Notes: generated from the letters alone by a model not told the origin. Shown: positions 46,616-56,758, counted from the first letter of the stretch. The stretch: 64,000 nucleotides of DNA from Streptomyces uncialis (GCF_036250755.1 NZ_CP109583.1:310001-374000); one strand, 5' to 3'. Numbers and translations are program-made.

Positions 46616-49600
46616 TTGAGACGATTCGGAATACGTGGATGGGTCGGGACGATATCCATCGCCCTGACGGTCACTCTCCTCCCGGGCATCCAAGTGACCG
46701 CCACACCATTGGCCGTCGCCGCGCCCCGGGGCCCGGACCTGCCGAAGCTGAAACAGCCTCCGACCGTCCCGGTGACGGAGATGAGATCCGGCGGCACTCC
46801 GCGCCCCGCCGACGCGGCGGCACGCACATGGCGGGCACCGAAGGTCACCTGGCCCGAGCCCGGCAGCACCACCGTCGCCGTGGCAGCCACGGCCGGCGCG
46901 GCGGCGCGGCGGGCCGGGGCCCTGCCGGTCAGCGTCAGCCGTGTCCACGACGCGAGGAAGCCCTCGGTCACGGCCCCCGGCAAGGTCAAGGTCACCGTCA
47001 CCGACCGGCGCACGGCCCGGGCGGCGGGCGTCGACGGGATCCTTCTCGCGGTGAGCCGCCCGGGTGCGAGAACAACGGCCGATGTGGGCGTCCGGGTCGA
47101 CTACACCGGATTCCGTGGGGCGTACGGAGGTGACTGGGCGGCCCGGCTGCGGCTCGTACGGCTGCCCGCGTGTGCGCTGACGACGCCCAAGCGCCCGGCC
47201 TGCCGCACGGGCGTACCCCTGACGACCACCCATGACGCCGAATCACGAACGCTCGGCACCACCGTGACCATTCCCCGGGCGACGGTGAAGGAACGCTCCG
47301 CCTCCGGAACGGGAAGTACGGCCGTGCTGGCGCTCTCGGCGGGGGACTCCGGTCCGACGGGCACCTACCGAGCCACCCCTCTCCAGACCTCCGGGTCCTG
47401 GGAGGTCGGGGGCCCGGCCGGCGGCTTCGCCTGGCAGCACCCCATCGTCGCACCGGCGGTGCCGGGAGGGCTCCAGCCGGACATCTCCCTGGGATACAGC
47501 TCCCAGGCGGTGGACGGCAGGACCGGGGCCACGAACAGCCAGCCGAGCTGGATCGGTGACGGCTGGGGATACGAGCCCGGATTCATCGAGCGGCGGTACA
47601 CACCGTGCGAGGACGACAGAACCGGGGGGACCAACACCACCAAGGTGGGCGACCTGTGCTGGTTCAACGACAACGCCACCCTCTCCCTCGGAGGCAAGAA
47701 CACGGAGCTGGTGTACGACGCCGAGAAGGGCTGGCGTCCCGTCACGGACTCGGGCGAGCGGATCGAGAAACTGACGACTGGCACGGTCAACGGTGACAAC
47801 GACAACGAGCACTGGAAAATCACCACGACCGACGGGATGCGGTACTACTTCGGCCGCAACCGGCTGCCGGGCTGGAGCGACAACGGGGATCAGCCCGACG
47901 ACCCGGTGACCAACTCCACCTGGACCGTCCCCGTCTTCGGCAACCACTCCGGCGAGCCATGCCACGGCGCCTCCTTCGCGAACGCCTGGTGCCAACAGGC
48001 ATGGCGCTGGCAACTCGACCGCGTCGTCGACCCGCGCGGCAACGCCATGGCCTACTACTGGGACAAGGAGACCAACAATTACGGCCGCAACGTCTCCCTG
48101 ACCACCGGCAAGGCCACCGTCACCCCGTACACCCGAGGCGGCCACCTCGACCGCATCGAGTACGGACTGCGCGCGAACTCCGTCCACGCGAAGAAGGCGA
48201 TGGGCCGGGTCGACTTCACCGTCGGCGAGCGATGCCTCACCAACTGCGCGACGTTCGACGAGCCCAACGCGAAGAACTGGCCCGATGTCCCCTACGACCA
48301 GTACTGCGGAGAAGGCTCCACCGAGTGCAAGAGTCAGTACTCCCCCTCCTTCTGGTCCCGTAAGCGGCTGACCGGCATCACCACCCGGATCCTGACCGGC
48401 GGCGTCTACAAGAGCGTCGACTCCTGGGCCCTGGAACAGAACTTCCCCCCGTCCGGCGACGGCATCTCCACCCCGATGTGGCTCTCCTCGATCACCAGGA
48501 CCGGCACGGCGGGCGGCACCGTGACCCTGCCTCCCGTCCGCTTCACCGGTGTGCAGAAGCCCAACCGGGTCGACCGGCGCGGTGACGGACTCGCCCCCTA
48601 CATCCGCCTGCGCATGTCCCAGATCATCAACGAGTCCGGAGGGTCGATCGCGGTCGACTATCTCGACCCGAGCTGTACCCCGACCAGTCCGCCTCCCCCC
48701 GACGGAACCAACACCACGCTCTGCTACCCGGTCAAATGGGCCTACGAGGGTGACACCGCGAAGCTCGACTGGTTCACCACGTACCCGGCCCGGCGCGTGG
48801 TCGAGGGCGACAACCTCGCCACCACACCCGACACCGTCACCGAGTACACCTATGTCGGCGGCGCCGCCTGGGCGAAGAGCGACGACGAGTTCACCAAGGC
48901 GGAGGACCGTACCCACTCCGTCCCACGCGGCCACTACCTCGTCCAGACCCGCACGGGCGCCGGAACCGACCCACGCACCCTGTCGGAGACACGCTACTTC
49001 CGCGGTATCAACGGAGCCGAGGTGAAGAACGGTGCCGGTGTCGCGGTCACCGACCGGGAGCAGTTCGCCGGAGCGCCCCGGGAACAGGCCACCTACAACG
49101 GTGACGGCGGCGCCCTCATCTCCGCCACCTCCTACACACCCTGGCGCTCCGCCGTCAACGCCACCCGCGCCCGGACCGGACTGCCCGCCCTCGAAGCCCG
49201 CTACACCGGCACCGAGGCCGAGGAGACCCGTACCACCGTCACCGGCGGCATCCGCACCACGAAGACCACCCACGCCCATGACTCCCACGGCATGGTCACC
49301 GAGGTCTCCGACCACGGCGACACCGCCAAGACCGGCGACGAGAAGTGCACCACTACCTCCTACGCCCGCAACACCGACCCGGACGTCTGGATCCTCACCG
49401 CCGTCTCCCGGGTGGAGACCGTCGCTGTCACCTGCGACAAGCCCGTGACCCGGCCGGCCGATGTCATCGACGATGTCCGCACCCACTACGACGGCGGTGC
49501 CTTCGGGACCGCCCCCACCAAGGCGCTCGTGACCCGGTCCGAGCGGATCAAGGGTGACGGCAGCGGCTACGACCCGCTCATGACCGTCCCCGCCACCTGC

Positions 49601-52600
49601 GGCACCGGCGGTGCGCAGCTCTGCTACGACGCCTACGGCCGGACATTGAAGGCGGCCGACCCCTACGGCAAGGTGACCTCCACCACCCACTCGCCCGCGG
49701 CGGACGAACCTCCCACCTCGACCGCGGTCACCAATCCGCTCAACCACCGTACGAGCACGATCACGGACCCGCTGCGGGGACAGCCGACACAGGTCACCGA
49801 CGCCAACGGGAAGGTCACCACCACCGGCTACGACGCGTTGGGCCGGGTCACCAGAGTCTGGACCCCGACCCGCTCCGCCGCGACGTTCCCCAACGCCCCC
49901 AGCCACACCTTCGACTACCTCGTTCGCAACGACGCCCCGACCGTCGTGACGAGCAAGAGCCTCGACCACAACTCCGTCCACCAGACCACCTACGCCTTCT
50001 ACGACGGTCTTCTGCGACCCCGTCAGACCCAGGTGAGATCCCCCGACCGCGCGGGCCGCCTGGTAACGGAGACGTCGTACAACACCCGTGGCGAGACCTG
50101 GCACGACTCCGGTGTCTACTTCGCCACCGGGGCGCCGGAGCCGACCCTGGTGACCGGGCAGGAGAGCCGTTACCCGGCATCCGCCGAGACGGTGTTCGAC
50201 GGTGCGGGCCGTCCCACCGCGGTGATCTCCAAGAAGTTCGGTGACGAGACCAAGCGCGTCACCACCGCCTACACCGGCGACACCACCACGGTGACCCCGC
50301 CTGCGGGCGGCACCACCACGACCACCGTGGTCGACGCCCTCGGCCGGACCACGCAGGTGAAACAACACCTCAGCGGCCCCAGTACCACGCAGTCCACCAC
50401 CTACGGCTACAACCGGCACGGACGTCTCCACACCGTCACCGATCCGTCCGGCGCGCGGTGGACGTACACCCACAACACGCGTGGCCTCGTGACCGGCTCC
50501 GATGATCCGGACCGGGGCACCACCACCACCTCCTACGATCACGGTGACCGGCCCGTCACCACCACCGACGCGCGCGGGGTGAGCCTCACCACCACCTACG
50601 ACGAACTGGGACGCCGTACCGCCCTGAAGAAGGGCGCCACCACGCTCTCCGAGTGGACCTACGACACCGCGGCCAAGGGCCGGCCCGCCAAGGCGGTGCG
50701 GCACGTCGACGGCAAGACCTACACGAACGAGATCACCACCTACGGCGACCTGTACCAGCCCGCCACCACCAAGGTCAGCATTCCGGCGGCCCACGGCCTG
50801 CCCGCCGCGACGTACGAGTGGACGAACCACTTCTCCCCCAACACCGGTCAGCCCGAGGGGACCGACCATCCGGCGCTCGGCGGTCTGCCGGCTGAATCCG
50901 TCACCACCGCCTACAACACCAGCGGTCTCGTCGACAGCGTCTACGCGGGCGGCGACCCGCTCATCTCCGCCGCCACGTACGACCACTACGGACGCACCGC
51001 GCGTCTGGAACACGGCGCGTTCGGCCGGCACCTCTTCACCACACGGCAGTTCGACGACCACACCGGTCTCGTCGTCCGGGCCGTCACGGACCGTGAGACG
51101 GCACCGCAACGGGTCGAGGACACCCGGTACACCTACGACCCCGCGGGCAACGTCACCCGGATCGCCACCGCCTACGGCCAGGACGCCCAGCGCACCACTG
51201 ACACCCAGTGTTTCAGCCTCGACACCCTGCGGCGCGTCACCGAAGCCTGGACCAACACCGGCGAAACCTGCGCGGCATCACCCTCGGCGGGTGTGATCGG
51301 GGGCGAGGACCCCTACTGGACCAGCTACACCTACGACCCGGTGGGCAACCGCAGGACGGAGGTCCAGCACCAGACCACCGGCGGCCCGGCCGCGGACATC
51401 ACCCGTACCTACACCGCCCCCGACACGGGCAGGCACAACCTCCCCAAGGTCACCCAGACAGGCCCCGGCGCCCACGAGGAGACCTACACCTACGACGCGA
51501 CGGGCAACACCCTCACCCGCAAACTCGGCACCGCCGATGTCCAGAACCTCGTCTGGGACGACCAAGGACACCTCAAATCCGTCACCCAGGGCGCCAAGTC
51601 CTCGGAGTACCTCTACGGGGCCGATGGCGAACGGCTGATCCGCGAGGACTCCACCGGCACCACGCTCTACCTCCCGGGCGGCAACGAACTCCACGTCGAC
51701 AAGGTCGGCCTCACCACCGGAACCCGCCACTACACCGCCGGCGGCCAGAGCATCGCCGTGCGGACCGGCACCAACCTCACTTTCACCCTCACCGACCACC
51801 ACAACACCACGACCACCCAGGTCACCACTGACACCACCCAGGCGATCACCCGCCGCAAGACCACCCTCTTCGGAGCCCCCCGCGGCCTCCAGCCCACCAC
51901 CTGGACCGGCGACAAGGGCTTTGTCGGCGGCACCCGCGACACGGACACCGGGCTCACCCACCTGGGTGCGCGGGAGTACGACCCTGCCGTCGGACGCTTC
52001 ATCAGCGTCGACCCGATCATGGATCTCGCCGACTCGCAGCAGATTCACGGCTACACCTACGCCAACAACAACCCGGTCACCTACTCCGATCCGACGGGAC
52101 TGCTCTTTGGTCCTGGCTTCTTCAAAGCAGTCAAAAAGGTGTACCAGTGGGCCCAAAAGGCCGTGAAAAGGTATGCCCGAGGCAGGGGAATCGGCACACC
52201 CAGCACACAGATACATTCTGGCGGCGAGGAGCAGCGAGTCATTCACGGCATTGCCGTCCCCTCGCTGGAGGAGCTCAAGCGCCTTCCGTTCGCGGTGGGC
52301 GACAAGAGCCACGAAGAGCTCCTCACCCGGTGGGCGGAATGGAAATGCTCCAGCGAATCTGAAAGCACAGAGAAGTTCTGCGCAGCGGGACAAACCGAAT
52401 TCAACATGTACAAGAAGGGGCTTTTCGATAGGTTCGTCGAGTCCGTCGTCGTGCCGGACATCGACGCCTGGAAAAACTGCCCGAACTCGATCGCGAGCTG
52501 CATGGAAGCCGCCTTGGATCTGCCGATCTTCAAGCCGGCGAAGGGCGTGAAGAGCCTCAAGGCCCTGCTCAGGGATTGCAACAGCTTCACCCCCGGTACG

Positions 52601-53320
52601 CGTGTGCTGATGGCGGACGGCGCAACGAAGCCGATCGAGGATGTCCGGGTGGGCGACAAGGTCCTGGCGGCGAACCCGAAGACGGGGAAGGTGGCGGCCC
52701 GCACCGTCACCACCGAACTCTTCGGAAACAGTGTGCGGGACCTTGTCCGGATCACCATAGATCCGGACGGAAAGAAGGGCGGCCCCTCCGCTTCATTGGA
52801 AGCAACGGACGAACATCCCTTCTGGGTGCCCCAACTGGACGAGTGGGTCAACGCCACCGACCTCCGGCCCGGGCAGTGGCTCCGGACCAGCAGCGGAACG
52901 CGGGTCGAGATCACGGCGGTCAAGCGGTGGACCGAGCGGACGTCCACGCACAACCTGACCGTGGACGATCTCCACACGTACTATGTGCTGGCGGGGGCTA
53001 CTCCGGTCCTGGTGCACAATTCCGGTCCGAATTGTGGAGTTCCAGCTGGCGGCAGGAATGGAGACCGTCTCGGCGGCGAGGATTTCCATAGAAGTGACTA
53101 CAGTCTCGACGAGATGGTTGAGTTCGTGAACGGGCACACGGGTGGGGGGAACCCGGCAATGGGGCGTCCGTCCGCCACGGAAGTTGAGACGACGCTTCGA
53201 CAGGCTGGGCCACGCCAGTTGGACGGGCAGAACTCATCAAGGTTTGACCACAATGGTGTCCGCGTAATTATCAACTGGGATATGCCGTGGAAGTCCACGT
53301 CGTATTACCCTGGCAGGTGA
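46616..53320 (+). CDS. RHS-repeat polymorphic toxin with HINT domain and C-terminal toxin tip
   Basis: A 2,234-residue secreted toxin. TTG 46616 (AAGGGGTG upstream) opens a Sec signal peptide (RRFGIRGWVGTISIALTV). An SpvB/TcaC-like N-terminal region (IVAPAVPGGLQPDISLGYSS) leads into many YD/RHS repeats and the RHS core (LGAREYDPAVGRFISVDP, about residue 1790). A pretoxin linker precedes a HINT autopeptidase from Cys 1988 (CNSFTPGTRVLMADGATKPI) to His-Asn 2134-2135 in TPVLVHNS. Both HINT residues are intact, so self-cleavage should free the last 98 residues. That tip (GPNCGVPAGG...) ends NGVRVIINWDMPWKSTSYYP; its end vaguely recalls BECR-fold RNases, but the family is not recognised. RHS shells enclose the tip until delivery. 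The immunity gene follows 4 bases on. The tip is less GC-rich than the body. Confidence 0.93.
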   Translation: MRRFGIRGWVGTISIALTVTLLPGIQVTATPLAVAAPRGPDLPKLKQPPTVPVTEMRSGGTPRPADAAARTWRAPKVTWPEPGSTTVAVAATAGAAARRAGALPVSVSRVHDARKPSVTAPGKVKVTVTDRRTARAAGVDGILLAVSRPGARTTADVGVRVDYTGFRGAYGGDWAARLRLVRLPACALTTPKRPACRTGVPLTTTHDAESRTLGTTVTIPRATVKERSASGTGSTAVLALSAGDSGPTGTYRATPLQTSGSWEVGGPAGGFAWQHPIVAPAVPGGLQPDISLGYSSQAVDGRTGATNSQPSWIGDGWGYEPGFIERRYTPCEDDRTGGTNTTKVGDLCWFNDNATLSLGGKNTELVYDAEKGWRPVTDSGERIEKLTTGTVNGDNDNEHWKITTTDGMRYYFGRNRLPGWSDNGDQPDDPVTNSTWTVPVFGNHSGEPCHGASFANAWCQQAWRWQLDRVVDPRGNAMAYYWDKETNNYGRNVSLTTGKATVTPYTRGGHLDRIEYGLRANSVHAKKAMGRVDFTVGERCLTNCATFDEPNAKNWPDVPYDQYCGEGSTECKSQYSPSFWSRKRLTGITTRILTGGVYKSVDSWALEQNFPPSGDGISTPMWLSSITRTGTAGGTVTLPPVRFTGVQKPNRVDRRGDGLAPYIRLRMSQIINESGGSIAVDYLDPSCTPTSPPPPDGTNTTLCYPVKWAYEGDTAKLDWFTTYPARRVVEGDNLATTPDTVTEYTYVGGAAWAKSDDEFTKAEDRTHSVPRGHYLVQTRTGAGTDPRTLSETRYFRGINGAEVKNGAGVAVTDREQFAGAPREQATYNGDGGALISATSYTPWRSAVNATRARTGLPALEARYTGTEAEETRTTVTGGIRTTKTTHAHDSHGMVTEVSDHGDTAKTGDEKCTTTSYARNTDPDVWILTAVSRVETVAVTCDKPVTRPADVIDDVRTHYDGGAFGTAPTKALVTRSERIKGDGSGYDPLMTVPATCGTGGAQLCYDAYGRTLKAADPYGKVTSTTHSPAADEPPTSTAVTNPLNHRTSTITDPLRGQPTQVTDANGKVTTTGYDALGRVTRVWTPTRSAATFPNAPSHTFDYLVRNDAPTVVTSKSLDHNSVHQTTYAFYDGLLRPRQTQVRSPDRAGRLVTETSYNTRGETWHDSGVYFATGAPEPTLVTGQESRYPASAETVFDGAGRPTAVISKKFGDETKRVTTAYTGDTTTVTPPAGGTTTTTVVDALGRTTQVKQHLSGPSTTQSTTYGYNRHGRLHTVTDPSGARWTYTHNTRGLVTGSDDPDRGTTTTSYDHGDRPVTTTDARGVSLTTTYDELGRRTALKKGATTLSEWTYDTAAKGRPAKAVRHVDGKTYTNEITTYGDLYQPATTKVSIPAAHGLPAATYEWTNHFSPNTGQPEGTDHPALGGLPAESVTTAYNTSGLVDSVYAGGDPLISAATYDHYGRTARLEHGAFGRHLFTTRQFDDHTGLVVRAVTDRETAPQRVEDTRYTYDPAGNVTRIATAYGQDAQRTTDTQCFSLDTLRRVTEAWTNTGETCAASPSAGVIGGEDPYWTSYTYDPVGNRRTEVQHQTTGGPAADITRTYTAPDTGRHNLPKVTQTGPGAHEETYTYDATGNTLTRKLGTADVQNLVWDDQGHLKSVTQGAKSSEYLYGADGERLIREDSTGTTLYLPGGNELHVDKVGLTTGTRHYTAGGQSIAVRTGTNLTFTLTDHHNTTTTQVTTDTTQAITRRKTTLFGAPRGLQPTTWTGDKGFVGGTRDTDTGLTHLGAREYDPAVGRFISVDPIMDLADSQQIHGYTYANNNPVTYSDPTGLLFGPGFFKAVKKVYQWAQKAVKRYARGRGIGTPSTQIHSGGEEQRVIHGIAVPSLEELKRLPFAVGDKSHEELLTRWAEWKCSSESESTEKFCAAGQTEFNMYKKGLFDRFVESVVVPDIDAWKNCPNSIASCMEAALDLPIFKPAKGVKSLKALLRDCNSFTPGTRVLMADGATKPIEDVRVGDKVLAANPKTGKVAARTVTTELFGNSVRDLVRITIDPDGKKGGPSASLEATDEHPFWVPQLDEWVNATDLRPGQWLRTSSGTRVEITAVKRWTERTSTHNLTVDDLHTYYVLAGATPVLVHNSGPNCGVPAGGRNGDRLGGEDFHRSDYSLDEMVEFVNGHTGGGNPAMGRPSATEVETTLRQAGPRQLDGQNSSRFDHNGVRVIINWDMPWKSTSYYPGR
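52973..52995 (+). repeat. HINT-end junction repeat, RHS copy
   Basis: 23 bp encoding the end of HTYYVLAG in the RHS gene, identical to 61647-61669 in the orphan cassette. It is the last shared stretch before toxin-specific sequence. Confidence 0.9.
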
Positions 53321-53324
53321 ATGG

Positions 53325-53786
53325 ATGAATGCAAGCGAACGAGGCGAATGGCTCGGATGCTTCCTGACGGATATGGACATCCGTCGGCTGGAGAGCGTCT
53401 CAGTTCCAGTCGCCCCGGAGCGGACCCTAGGGCTGGTTGAGCTGCTGGAGAGCTGGCGCAATCACGTTCTCAGGATTGAGGCGGAGATTGGGCTACCCGA
53501 TTCCGACAGGACGGTGTGGGGCGTCTATGACTTGATTGCCGCCCTCGCACTCAGGAGCTTCGTCTCTCTCGGCATGAAAAAGACCGACTCGGATTTCCTT
53601 GGGGGATTCAGGCGGGCGCTCGATGATGCCGACTCCAGATTTACTCAGTTCACTGAAATTGATGAATCTGGAATTGTTCGTCGTCTCGATGGCGGTGAGC
53701 GATCGAATGGTGAATGGTGGTGGGATCGAGTTCCCCGGATTGGCCCGATCCGTCGAGAGGTCGAGCGAATCAAATCGTCATCGTGA
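53325..53786 (+). CDS. Putative immunity protein of the RHS toxin
   Basis: A 153-residue cytosolic protein starting ATG 53325, 4 bases after the RHS stop, so the pair is co-transcribed and probably coupled. It is acidic and helical with no signal peptide or membrane segment: GEWLGCFLTDMDIRRLESVS, a WRNHVLRIEAEIGLPDSD helix, and a tryptophan-rich NGEWWWDRVPRIGP strand near the end. No known immunity family is recognised. Position immediately after a polymorphic toxin tip is the evidence. Third-position A/T is commoner than in the chromosome, as in the toxin tip, suggesting they were acquired together. Confidence 0.75.
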   Translation: MNASERGEWLGCFLTDMDIRRLESVSVPVAPERTLGLVELLESWRNHVLRIEAEIGLPDSDRTVWGVYDLIAALALRSFVSLGMKKTDSDFLGGFRRALDDADSRFTQFTEIDESGIVRRLDGGERSNGEWWWDRVPRIGPIRREVERIKSSS

Positions 53787-53848
53787 CCCGATTGCGGCTG
53801 TTGAAATAGAGAGAATTCGATGGCAGCCCTAGAATTTCATCAGTAAGT

Positions 53849-53886
53849 CTGAAGCCCCACCGGATTACTTTCCGGTGGGGCTTCAG
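53849..53886. terminator. 15-bp hairpin terminator after the immunity gene
   Basis: Perfect 15-bp stem with arms CTGAAGCCCCACCGG and its complement, 8-base loop, between the convergent immunity and integrase genes. The right arm ends GGGGCTTCAG, shared with the hairpin at 62508-62540. Confidence 0.85.
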
Positions 53887-53893
53887 GGGTGTT

Positions 53894-53915
53894 TGACGGC
53901 AACGCTGACGGCAAC
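53894..53915. other. attL-like direct repeat
   Basis: TGACGGCAACGCTGACGGCA plus AC immediately outside the integrase stop codon. The second copy, with one base changed, is at 61534-61555; a diverged copy is at 62550-62572. Confidence 0.7.
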
Positions 53916-53916
53916 G

Positions 53917-55186
53917 TCAGCGGACGAGGGCTGCGGCGGGTGGGTCGTTGGGGTCGTCGTCGGTAAGGCCGAGTGCGTCGCCCAGGGTGTCGATGGCCTG
54001 GCGTTGGAGGCGGAGGCGTACGTGGGCGTAGACGCCGGCGGTGACGCCGATGTGGGCGTGGCCGAGGAGTTCCTTGATCACGACGAGGTCCACGCCTTGT
54101 TCCAGGAGCAGGGTGGCGGTCGAGTGCCGGAGGTCATGAAAGCGGATGCGGCGGAGCCCGGCCCGGCCGAGGAAGCTGCGGAAGCGGCGTGTGAGGTTGG
54201 CTGGGTCGAGAGGCCGTCCGGTTTGGTGTAGTGAAGACGAGGCCGCTGTCTCTCCAGGCTGGTCCTGCAATTTCGCGTTCCTCGTCCTGCCGTCCCTTGT
54301 GCTCCTTGAGGGAGTGGAGGCATTCGGCGGGGAGGGCGATGCGGCGCTCGGACGCCTGGGTCTTGGTGGGCAGGTGGGTGAGGCCGCCGGTGCGGGTGCG
54401 CTGGAGTGAGCGCCGGATGCTGGCCGTTCCGGTGGTGAGGTCGAGGTCTTCCCAGTGGAGGCCGAGGAGTTCGCCCTTGCGGAGTCCGGTGCGTAGCGCG
54501 AGTTCGTACAGCGCGTGGAGCCGATCGGTGCGGGCTGCGTCGAGGAACTGGCGGGCCTCCGCTGCGGTGAGGGGCCGGAATCGCCGGGGACGGGGCGCGG
54601 TGGTCTTGACGTTCCGGGCGACGTTGCGGGGCAGCTCGTCTTCGCGGACCGCGTGTTCCAGCGCCGACTTGAGCACCGAGTGCACGTAGGTCACGGTCAA
54701 AGCGGACAACTGCTTCTGGCAGCACTGGCCGATGGCGCAGCACCTCTCCCGTTCGGTGTCCAGTCCCTGGGCGCAGCATTGGCAGGTGATGCGGAGCCGG
54801 TCGAGGAAGGTGCGTACGTCCTTGGCCGTGAGGCGCGCGACCTTCTTGGTGCCGAGGCCGGGGTTGAGGTGGAGGCGGACGCAGGTGGCGTAGCGGGTGT
54901 GGGTGTTCTCGCGGAGCCGGTGGACGGCGACGCCGTTCAGCCAGTAGGTGAGGTAGTCGCCGAGGGTGCTGTCGGCGGTGGCGACGGGGAGGCCGCGGTT
55001 GCTGTCGGCGATCTTCTCGGTGAGTTTGTCGGCGGCTTCTTTCCGGGTGGTGCCGTAGACGCGGACGCGTTTGCGGGTGCCGTTGGCGGCGAGGACGTAG
55101 CCGGCGGCTTCCCAGCGGCCGTCCTTGCGCTGGTAGATGGTGCCTTCGCCGTTGGCGCGGGCCTTCTTGCGCTTGGGGGCGGTCAT
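53917..55186 (-). pseudogene. int: AICE tyrosine integrase, single-base frameshift
   Basis: Together the two frames encode a tyrosine recombinase of about 420 residues. The N-terminal piece (MTAPKRKKARANGEGTIYQR, arm- and core-binding domains, a cysteine-rich insert CQCCAQGLDTERERCCAIGQ, and the first catalytic Arg in ALRTGLRKGELLGLHWEDL) runs to GLVFTTPN. The C-terminal piece has GRPLDPANLTRRFRSFLGRA, HDLRHSTATLLLEQG and LLGHAHIGVTAGVYAH with the nucleophilic Tyr. They join if one C in AACCGG near 54218-54222 is removed. All catalytic residues survive, so the break is recent or a sequencing error. The stop codon at 53917 directly adjoins the att-like repeat. The start overlaps the excisionase stop. 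Confidence 0.85.
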
Positions 55187-55368
55187 CGGGCGGTCTCTTC
55201 CAGGTGGCGCTGGACGTAGTCAGCGAGGGCGTGAGCGGGGATGCGGCGGGCGCGGCCGATGGTCAGGGAGGCCAGGCGGCGGGTGCGCAGGAGGTCGTAG
55301 AGGGCGGAGCGGCCGATCTTGAGGCGGGCCATCGCCTCGGGGACGGTGAGGAGTTCGTCGTCACGCAC
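55183..55368 (-). CDS. xis: AICE excisionase (helix-turn-helix)
   Basis: A 61-residue Xis: MRDDELLTVPEAMARLKIGR, SALYDLLRTRRLASLTIGR and RRIPAHALADYVQRH make an excisionase/MerR-like winged helix, the standard small partner of AICE integrases. The stop overlaps the integrase start and the start overlaps the RepSA stop, indicating a coupled repSA-xis-int message as in pSAM2. It would bind near attP to promote excision; with the integrase broken it has no partner here. Confidence 0.9.
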   Translation of the reverse strand: MRDDELLTVPEAMARLKIGRSALYDLLRTRRLASLTIGRARRIPAHALADYVQRHLEETAR

Positions 55369-56706
55369 CGGCTGTCACCGCCTGTTCGCGCGTCGGGCCG
55401 CCGCCGATGAGGGTGGCGAGGCGTTCGAGGTCGGGGGTGAGGCCGGTGCCGTCGTAGGCCCAGTGGGCGAGGACGAGGGTGGTCGGGTGGGCCGGAGGGG
55501 TGTGGCGGCGGTGCCAGGCTGCTCGGGCGGCCCGGAGGGCGCAGAGGGTGGTGGAGTAGGCGCGGGTCTTGGTGGAGAAGTGGCCGCGGAAGCCGAGCAT
55601 GTGGGCCCACTTGCGCAGGTTCAGGTGCTTGAGGTCGTCGCGGGCGCCGAGGGCCCAGGCGGTGCGGATCATCCGGGCGGCGTGCTCGGGCACGGACTCG
55701 AACCAGAGGTCGGTGATCCTCTTCAGCCGGTGGTCGAGGGTGCCGGTCGCGGCTTCGGTGCCCTTGGTGGCGTACTTGGCGACGTATCCGGCGACCTTGC
55801 CCTCGGTGATCGTGGCCCCGTCCTGGAAGGCGGTGGACCGGATGATCCTGGTGTCGATCTGCTTGCCGAAGGCGAAGGAGAGGGGTGGCCGTTGACCATG
55901 GGCCCGTCGATGCGGGCGTGGGTGGCTGCGATCTGGATGGCGTCGGCCAGGAGTTCGGGGGTGGCCCAGGAGGGCGGCGGGGTGTGGCTGCCTGCGGGGC
56001 CGTCGAGGCGGATCACGGCGTGGAAGTGGATAAGTCCGCGCTGCTGGTACTCGGCGACCTTGGCGTACGAGACCCGGACGACCTTGGAGAGCAGTCGCTG
56101 CGGGAGTCCGGCCGCTGCGGCGATGGTGCGGCGCAGGTGGAGCATGAAGCGGGCCCACAGGGTGGGGGCGTGGGCGTTCCACAGCACCGCACCGGTGTAG
56201 TCGTACTGCTCGGGGTCGAGCGGGGTGCCGAGGAGCGGGTCGCCATTGGTGTGGGTGTGCCCGCAGCGGCAGCGCGCGGAACCGCCCACGCGTCGCCCGT
56301 GGACGGGGCCGTATGAGGGTGCGGTGAGGGTGGCGAAGACGCGGGGGTGGGTGGCGACCTGGTCGGGGATGTTCTTGCCGCCGCGCAGGCCGGCGGCGAT
56401 GAGGTGGTAGGTGTCCTGGCGGTAGAGCTCGGCGCAGGAGGGGCAGCGGCTGGTGCGGCGGTTGCCGCATCGGACCAGGAGATGTCCGGCGGGCAGTTCC
56501 TTGGACTTCAGTTCGCGCAGGATCTCGCCGGTGAAGGCGTCGATCTCGGTGCGCTGGCCTTCGAGCCGGATCGGCTGGGCGCAGCCACCAAGGGAGGACA
56601 GCTGGCGTATCAGGCCGAGCAGGTTCCGGTATCCGGTGAACGTGGGCAGCGCGGGTGCGGCCGGTTCGGGGTGGGGGATTGTGGTGGTGCGATCGTGCGG
56701 TGGCAT
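55361..56706 (-). pseudogene. repSA: RepSA-type replication initiator, frameshifted
   Basis: Two frames together give about 448 residues of the pSAM2-type rolling-circle initiator. First piece, from ATG 56706: cysteine-rich zinc-like motifs (RCGNRRTSRCPSCAELYRQD, CRCGHTH), then EYQQRGLIHFHAVIRLDGP, the conserved HFH region of replication relaxases, up to HARIDGPMVNG. Second piece: PLSFAFGKQIDTRII, GKVAGYVAKYATKGTEA and LRKWAHMLGFRGHFSTKTR to the stop at 55361. They join if one C is added to the CCCC run at about 55885-55888, a homopolymer slip. If real, the element cannot replicate autonomously. Confidence 0.85.
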
Positions 56707-56748
56707 GCTGGCAGGACCTCTCTGCGCTGCGGCACACGCGTGTGCCGT

Positions 56749-56758
56749 GGATGGATGG
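56749..56758 (-). promoter_or_regulatory. TCCATCC iteron upstream of repSA
   Basis: GGATGGATGG (reverse complement of overlapping TCCATCC/CCATCC) lies about 43 bases before the repSA start. It is the same heptamer that is repeated upstream of the triple winged-helix regulator at 58728. Confidence 0.5.

Noticed and set aside
47243..51109. 1,288-codon minus-strand frame under the RHS gene
   Set aside because: Val/Gly/Asp-rich mirror of the RHS repeat codons, with no start signal or domain.
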